Assembly (NCBI GenBank): GCA_964384205.1
Contig: CAYLKS010000001.1
Span: 1 to 62,877, forward strand
Reading direction: 5' to 3'
DNA from: CAYLKS01 sp964384205 [NCBI: uncultured bacterium]
Lineage (GTDB): Bacteria; JAGOEH01
Length of the DNA stretch: 62,877 nt
Shown here: positions 57,433 through 62,877 of the stretch, piece by piece
Position numbering within the stretch: position 1 is the first letter of the stretch
Layout: the number at the start of each line of letters is the position of its first letter
The notes under the pieces: model-generated
Databases searched by the model: none
What the model was told of the DNA's origin: nothing
The model's input: the letters and a program-made list of their open reading frames with translations, nothing else
Made by a program: the position numbers and the translations under genes

Positions 57433-57685
57433 CTAAATTAACATATCTATAACCAAATCATATTTTTTTATATTTTAAAAATTTTCTACAAGATAAATAA
57501 ATTCCTAACTACTTACAAAAAATAGCCTTCTATAAAACCAACAATTTTAAAAAATAATATTACTAAAAAACTTTGACAATGAAGTCCTAAAAAGAGTCTT
57601 TCACTAAAATTTCTAAAACTCAATGCCTACTAATTTTTTAAAAATATATTAATATATTACATATTAATAGTACTTCTTACAAAAA
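57433..57685. other. intergenic, nothing recognised
   Basis: This is an AT-rich gap between converging genes with no clear terminator, RNA gene or open frame. TTGACA-like sequence near 57572 has no convincing partner. Confidence 0.5.
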
Positions 57686-60600
57686 TCACTTCAATAGCAA
57701 CATTTTTTTGACAATCTCTTCTTCACCAATTTTTAATTTATAAAAATAAATACCACTACTATAAAAATTAGCATGCCATATAAATCTATGCCATCCTGCA
57801 TCTTGTACTTTTTTATATACATATACTTTTTGGCCTATAATATTATAAATACCAATTTCAATTAACCCTCGTTTAGGCACATAATATTCAATAACAGTCT
57901 GTGGATTAAAAGGATTTGGATAATTCTTTTTTACATACATTTTTTTTAAATTACCATCTTTTATAGGCTCTTCTACTTTTACAATATCTACGCTCGCGAT
58001 ATCACTTTCATTGCCATTATAATCAATAGCACTTACTCCATATTCTAAATTTCCATAATTATCTCGTTCATCAGAATAAAGTGTATCCACAATATTACTA
58101 CCTATTTTCTTATATGTACTATCTTCTTTTATATAAACATTATAAGCTTTCAAATCATCGGATGTTACTTTATTCCATTTCAAATGAAGTATATTATATT
58201 CATCAATATTATAAATTAAATTCTGTGGCATAGCAGGCGCTATGGTATCTGGTTCTGCTTCTGTTGAAACAACAAGACCACCAACACTATCCACATTTCC
58301 ATAAGTGTCCTGATAATATATTTTCAATTTATAGACAGTATTACTTTTTAGATTAGTTATCATAATATTATGTTCATAAGAGGGTTCTAAACTACTTACT
58401 GAGATATACTCACTACCAGTTAATTCCTTATATTCCAGCAAGACAGTTGACAATTCATCAAAGCTTATTTTAACATTTACATAATCTAATCCTGATTCAG
58501 TATCTTTATTTTGAATATTTGGAGCTTCAGTATCCGGCACATCTTTAGTCATAAAATCTTTTTCATACTCATCTGAGCAATTCCCATTTCCATCACAATA
58601 TTTATTCTCCGTTTTATAATTAGTGCTTGGATATAAATTAGTTAAAAATATTTTATGCTTTTTCTTTCTCTCTTCTGTTGCATAATCTTTTATTAAAGAT
58701 GAATTATCATATAAAGACATATAAGCGTTACTTGGCCTATCCGTTTCAGAAATAATAACAGCCCTATCACTACTCAAATCAGTTATAGCTATGTCCTCAA
58801 CTATCTGAGGAGGAGTATGTTCCATGGAAACCTTGGTTTTATAAATAAGTGTATCAGAATATTGAACAGGCCCATTAGAATTAATATCAGTATTGAAAAT
58901 TAAGAAATTATATTCCTGATTAGGTTCCAAATTATATACAGTAACATAATGTTCCGTAATATATTTATTTTCAGTTTGATATTCAGAGAAATCACCGAAT
59001 TTTCCATAGTAAATTTCGCCCCTGGCAGGTTCGTCAGTTTTCCAATATAATGTTATTGCGTTATTAGTTCGTTCATATTCTGTAGGACCTTCTACAATTT
59101 TTGGAGTAGTAGTATCAGCCTGAGTATTTGTATTAAATGAATGGCTTCCAGTTTGTTCGATATGAGCGAAATCAGTTACAAAAGTTAAACCTGATTTCTT
59201 ATTTAACTTTCCTCCTCCAGTTCCAGGCCAATATGTGTGATTACCTGCTCTATCATCTACCTGTATTTCAATTTGATAACTCATACCTGGCTCAAGGTCT
59301 GATAAAATAATATTATGATTAATATAATAATCATCTTCATTAAAAACCATAGCAAATTCTGGATGTGAAGGTTCCCAGGCTGTTACATAAGAGATTCCAG
59401 GTTCATCTGTAGTAAATGTAACAATAGCCTTATCAGAATAGGCTGTAATTACTGGGCCAGCTATAATAATAGGGCCTACTGTATCAGGAATAGCATTAGT
59501 TCTAAATGTATATAGCTCCGATTTACTAATATTAGAAGATGGATCTATAGATTGAATATAAAAATAGTATAAAGTATCAGCTAACAATTGACTTAACATA
59601 ATCTTATGAGACAGAACAAATGCAGGATCAGTAAAAATCTGCATTTGTGAAGAATCTAAACCATAAAAAATATTACCAGTTGCCGGTTCATTATTTTTCC
59701 ATGCAATTGTAATTGAGTGTTGCCCTGGATTTATTGATCGTACTTCAAAAATTTCCGGTGCAGCTGTATCGGGGGCTGCTTTTGTTACAAATTGCCCTGT
59801 TATAGTTGTTGATTTATTATTGTACATATCAACAGCAAATAAAGAATAGGTATAGGTTGTAGATGGGAATAAACCTGTTATAAATAAATTATGCTCAGTT
59901 AAGAAAATATCTGTCAAAGAGAAACTCTGCCCATTGTTTGAAGTCAATGAAATTGTAAGCTTAGACATTTCATTTGTAATACAAAATAATGTAGCTTGAT
60001 CTGAACAAATATTGACTATGGATGGCCCTTGTAAAAAAATTGGTGGTGCTAAATCCGGATTATCCTTTGTTTTAAAATTATCTTCTTCACTCAAAGTTAT
60101 ATTTGAATCCTGATCACTAATTTGTACGTAGTAAAAATATTCCATATTACTCTGTAATCCATTAAGCATAATATTATGCATTCTACCAAATAAAGTATCT
60201 AATTCCATATTATTTAATACACCAGATTGAGTACCATAAAAAACTTTCGCATAGGTAGGCTCATCCGTTTGAAATGAGATTAAAGCATTGCTTGTAGAGA
60301 TATTTTTAGCAAAAGGGCCATTCAAAAAAACAGGCGGTATTGTATCCCTTAATGATAAAGTTTTAAAAGTATTTAATCTACTATTTGTAGGACCATTATT
60401 ATTCTCATCGAAAACTTTGACATAATATTTATAAAGAGTATTGCTCTCTAAATTAGATAGTACTATATCAAAAGTGGTTGTGAAATATTCTGTTTTAAAA
60501 TACAATGTATCATTAGTATTATCAACTAAATACGCAACTTCAGCTCTTGCTAATTCATCAGTTGAAAATTCTATTAATGCTGTATTATACGTAACCTGTA

Positions 60601-62877
60601 CTACCATCGGTTCCATTGTAAATACAGGTGGCTGCTGGTCTTTTTGTATAACAAAAGAATAATTTAATGAGCTAAACAAAGAACTATTATCATACGCAGA
60701 TACATTAACATTAATTGTATCTCCTTCATTAAATGGCTCCTCTGGAATATATGTAATTCTAAATCCATCAGGTATATCAGATATTCCAAAATCTACAATT
60801 CTATTATCAATATTCAGGCTAATAGAATTTCTATTTACACCAGATTCATTATCAGTAATATCTATTACTATATTAGAAAAAATAGAAACTTCAATGTCAT
60901 TTTCTTTTGGATATACAGGTTTTATCGTTGGAGGTATAGTATCAATACTCATTGGTACTAATTTAAGTGAAAATATAGTTGTAGTATCTGGTTCTACAAA
61001 AACTGTATTATCAAATAATGGTAAATAACCTTCTTTCTGTACATCTACTATATATAATGCCGAATAAACATCAGGAAAATTATAAATACCATCATTATCC
61101 GTATTTGTCATAAATTCAGCTGAATCATTATAAATATGCACCATGGCATTGGGGATTGGTAGGTTAGTTATACTATCCATTATCGTTCCTGTTAATCTAC
61201 CCTTTAATATAATCTTTTGTTGAACTTCTATATTGATATCACTTATTGTATCATTATTACCAACATTTATTTTTATTGCATCTTTAAGATTAGTTGTATT
61301 TCTATAGAATGTAGAATAATAATTTTCAGTCTCCTCGGTCATAATAAAATAACTTCCAGGAACCACACTTAAAGAATAATGTAAATTACTATCAGCCATA
61401 ACTTGGAATACTTTACCCGAAGTATCTATAGCTTTTATTCCAAATTGTTCTTTAGGCCCTTTGTCTGGAAGAATAATATTTCCATTAATAATACCAAATT
61501 TTTCCATCGAACTACCTATATTTTTGTCTATAACCAACTCCACTTCTATATCATTCATAAAATCATTAATAATAATAGGATCACTTTTAGTATCACCATC
61601 CGCATCATAAATTCCAAAAAAGTCATTATTATCAGCACCCATATTATTATTTACATCTTTGAAAGCAAAAAGATAAAAAGTCCCTTTTGTAAAAACATCC
61701 ATTACAAATTCATTATTCTCATTAACCGGTATTTGAATAACAGGTTGACTATTAACCAAGGAATCTTCATTTAATATTGCATAAATTATCCCCTCTTGAC
61801 TAATATTATCAACAACCTTACCCTTAATTTGCAAGAATGGGAAAAATAAATTTATATTTTTATTTTCAACATGAGCATTTACACCAACAAAAATGGAATC
61901 ACAATCGTCACTTTCATTATTTTCCTTAAAACAATTCCTCCTTTCACCAAAATTATAAACCGAATCTCCATTTGCATCTTCAAAAGCTGAAAGTAAATAA
62001 TTTCCAGACGGTAAGTTAACAAATGTAAATTCTCCTGGTTTTTGAAGCAAAACTTCTTTATGAAATGCTGAATTCTCACAAACTACTCTTATTGTCCCTA
62101 CATTATCCCTATTAGTAATTACCTTTCCAGATAATGATGAATTATTTATATTTTCTTGAGATTCTAATATAATATCTATATTATTATAAACTTCATTAGA
62201 ATCAAAAACTAATTTAGTACAAACAGAATCTTTTGTTGTATCAATATAGCATTTACTTATTTCTGATTCATCATACTTATTATTATTATTCAAATCTATA
62301 AAAGCTGAAACAGTATATACTCCAGGAAGAAGATCTAATAATGCATAATGACCAGTACTATCAGCAACAGTTGAATAAAACAGAGTATTGTCTTGTGAAT
62401 ATGCCTCTACTATAATTGGAGAATTCTTAAATTTTGTTTTATTAATTATAGTTCCGTAAATATCTCCATCTCCAATAGGAATTATTTCTCCTAATACTAT
62501 ATCTATGCCTGTCTTCTCTTCACCTTCTCCTAATAATACCTCTGTGCAACCTGTATCTCCTTCTACCTCATAACACCTTATCAGCTTCTCCGGATCCGGA
62601 TTCCCATCTCCATCTTGATCTATATACGCCTCCACTATATAATCCCCTGCCGGTAAACTATCTATTACATACACTCTATTCTCATCTAAAGGCACTGGAC
62701 CATATATTAAAACTTCTCCTTCATCCTGCTTCAACGCATGGACTCTTATGTCTGTATCTGAATATTCGCTATTATTTGTTATCACTCCTATTATCTTGCC
62801 TGTGCCTAATGGTGGTAATGCCTCTCCTAATACTATATCTATGCCTGTCTTCTCTTCACCTTCTCCTAATAATACCT
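57686..62877 (-). CDS. giant repeat surface protein with T9SS C-terminal domain (5' end outside window)
   Basis: At least 1729 residues lie in the window, and the frame stays open to the right edge, so the start is missing; an internal ATG at 62785 is not the true start. The N-terminal part has carboxypeptidase-regulatory/SdrD-B-like units of about 110 aa (GNYLLSAFEDANGDSVYNFGE, YIDQDGDGNPD) with calcium-type DxDGDG loops. The middle and C-terminal parts hold about nine fibronectin-III modules, each ending ...TKD.PDT..P or close to it. The last 80 residues (NYPNPFNPQTVIEYYVPKRG...IYNIIGQKV...SGIYFYKLKIG) are a textbook T9SS type A signal. It is probably a surface adhesin or matrix protein (inference). 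Confidence 0.9.
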   Translation of the reverse strand, partial: VLLGEGEEKTGIDIVLGEALPPLGTGKIIGVITNNSEYSDTDIRVHALKQDEGEVLIYGPVPLDENRVYVIDSLPAGDYIVEAYIDQDGDGNPDPEKLIRCYEVEGDTGCTEVLLGEGEEKTGIDIVLGEIIPIGDGDIYGTIINKTKFKNSPIIVEAYSQDNTLFYSTVADSTGHYALLDLLPGVYTVSAFIDLNNNNKYDESEISKCYIDTTKDSVCTKLVFDSNEVYNNIDIILESQENINNSSLSGKVITNRDNVGTIRVVCENSAFHKEVLLQKPGEFTFVNLPSGNYLLSAFEDANGDSVYNFGERRNCFKENNESDDCDSIFVGVNAHVENKNINLFFPFLQIKGKVVDNISQEGIIYAILNEDSLVNSQPVIQIPVNENNEFVMDVFTKGTFYLFAFKDVNNNMGADNNDFFGIYDADGDTKSDPIIINDFMNDIEVELVIDKNIGSSMEKFGIINGNIILPDKGPKEQFGIKAIDTSGKVFQVMADSNLHYSLSVVPGSYFIMTEETENYYSTFYRNTTNLKDAIKINVGNNDTISDINIEVQQKIILKGRLTGTIMDSITNLPIPNAMVHIYNDSAEFMTNTDNDGIYNFPDVYSALYIVDVQKEGYLPLFDNTVFVEPDTTTIFSLKLVPMSIDTIPPTIKPVYPKENDIEVSIFSNIVIDITDNESGVNRNSISLNIDNRIVDFGISDIPDGFRITYIPEEPFNEGDTINVNVSAYDNSSLFSSLNYSFVIQKDQQPPVFTMEPMVVQVTYNTALIEFSTDELARAEVAYLVDNTNDTLYFKTEYFTTTFDIVLSNLESNTLYKYYVKVFDENNNGPTNSRLNTFKTLSLRDTIPPVFLNGPFAKNISTSNALISFQTDEPTYAKVFYGTQSGVLNNMELDTLFGRMHNIMLNGLQSNMEYFYYVQISDQDSNITLSEEDNFKTKDNPDLAPPIFLQGPSIVNICSDQATLFCITNEMSKLTISLTSNNGQSFSLTDIFLTEHNLFITGLFPSTTYTYSLFAVDMYNNKSTTITGQFVTKAAPDTAAPEIFEVRSINPGQHSITIAWKNNEPATGNIFYGLDSSQMQIFTDPAFVLSHKIMLSQLLADTLYYFYIQSIDPSSNISKSELYTFRTNAIPDTVGPIIIAGPVITAYSDKAIVTFTTDEPGISYVTAWEPSHPEFAMVFNEDDYYINHNIILSDLEPGMSYQIEIQVDDRAGNHTYWPGTGGGKLNKKSGLTFVTDFAHIEQTGSHSFNTNTQADTTTPKIVEGPTEYERTNNAITLYWKTDEPARGEIYYGKFGDFSEYQTENKYITEHYVTVYNLEPNQEYNFLIFNTDINSNGPVQYSDTLIYKTKVSMEHTPPQIVEDIAITDLSSDRAVIISETDRPSNAYMSLYDNSSLIKDYATEERKKKHKIFLTNLYPSTNYKTENKYCDGNGNCSDEYEKDFMTKDVPDTEAPNIQNKDTESGLDYVNVKISFDELSTVLLEYKELTGSEYISVSSLEPSYEHNIMITNLKSNTVYKLKIYYQDTYGNVDSVGGLVVSTEAEPDTIAPAMPQNLIYNIDEYNILHLKWNKVTSDDLKAYNVYIKEDSTYKKIGSNIVDTLYSDERDNYGNLEYGVSAIDYNGNESDIASVDIVKVEEPIKDGNLKKMYVKKNYPNPFNPQTVIEYYVPKRGLIEIGIYNIIGQKVYVYKKVQDAGWHRFIWHANFYSSGIYFYKLKIGEEEIVKKMLLLK
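62488..62877. repeat. 336-bp period repeat with a perfectly conserved block
   Basis: The block beginning CTCCTAATACTATATCTATG at 62488 recurs unchanged for at least 54 bp at 62824-62877, an offset of 336 bp (112 codons). It codes the segment LLGEGEEKTGIDIVLGE in both units. The rest of the unit is diverged at DNA level. More copies probably lie beyond the window edge. Confidence 0.85.

Noticed and set aside
60441-61774. Plus-strand open frames inside the giant protein gene
   Set aside because: They are antisense shadows in an AT-rich repeat gene, with no motif or ribosome site.

Overview
The window is very AT-rich (roughly 70% or more by eye), gene-dense, and carries about 43 protein genes. 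I saw no rRNA, tRNA, CRISPR array, insertion sequence or phage gene. The organism is a Gram-negative bacterium: it encodes Kdo-8-phosphate synthase, an LptC-like protein, an O-antigen ligase and many outer-membrane barrels. A PorU-like C25 sortase, a PorV-like barrel and several large surface proteins with type IX secretion (T9SS) C-terminal domains place it in the Fibrobacteres-Chlorobi-Bacteroidetes (FCB) superphylum. Its promoters are classical TTGACA-N17-TATAAT and its genes have strong AAGGAGG ribosome sites. This is unlike typical Bacteroidota and hints at a deeper-branching or candidate FCB lineage (inference; the window has no marker tree).

Layout. (1) 1-683: almost empty, ending in a good promoter. 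(2) 684-7094: a tight plus-strand operon dapF-dapA-dapB-dapH-lysC-aminotransferase-deacetylase, i.e. the N-acetyl variant of diaminopimelate/lysine synthesis. (3) 7099-7769: speD behind a structured leader that holds a possible 15-residue leader peptide. (4) 19295 down to 7809, minus strand: a surface operon of a PorV-like barrel, an O-antigen-ligase/TPR protein, VanZ, a 1731-aa Ig-repeat surface protein, a barrel+transglutaminase+TPR fusion and lptC. (5) 29746 down to 19343, minus strand: the classic information-processing operon STAS-rimP-nusA-infB-DUF503-rbfA-nrnA-truB-ribF-rpsO-pnp. (6) 29829-32002: kdsA-aroA. Then come ttcA-like, a small barrel and a nitrilase (minus), a membrane protein (plus), a YigZ-family protein and an isolated 62-aa protein (minus). 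(7) 44886 down to 35963: the T9SS operon porU-porV-M6 protease-DUF5683. (8) 45088-47425: a DUF4838 lipoprotein. (9) 49303-47490: a BamA/TamA-like barrel. (10) 53902-49334: a secreted papain-family protease with a nearly perfect 297-bp internal duplication. (11) 53920-57432: an aminotransferase, a phospholipase-D-like protein (minus), a peroxiredoxin and a nitroreductase. (12) 57686 to the right edge: a giant repeat-rich T9SS cargo protein cut by the window end.

How the parts fit. The window pairs a T9SS maturation unit (PorU cuts the C-terminal signal, PorV shuttles the cargo) with four likely cargo proteins: two proteases and two giant repeat proteins. It also encodes envelope-polysaccharide functions (KdsA, O-antigen ligase, LptC). 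In known T9SS systems PorU attaches cargo to an LPS molecule. An operon that holds an O-antigen ligase, a cargo-like surface protein, two PorV-like barrels and LptC is therefore the most interesting candidate for an undescribed surface-display module. The speD leader is the most interesting candidate regulatory element.
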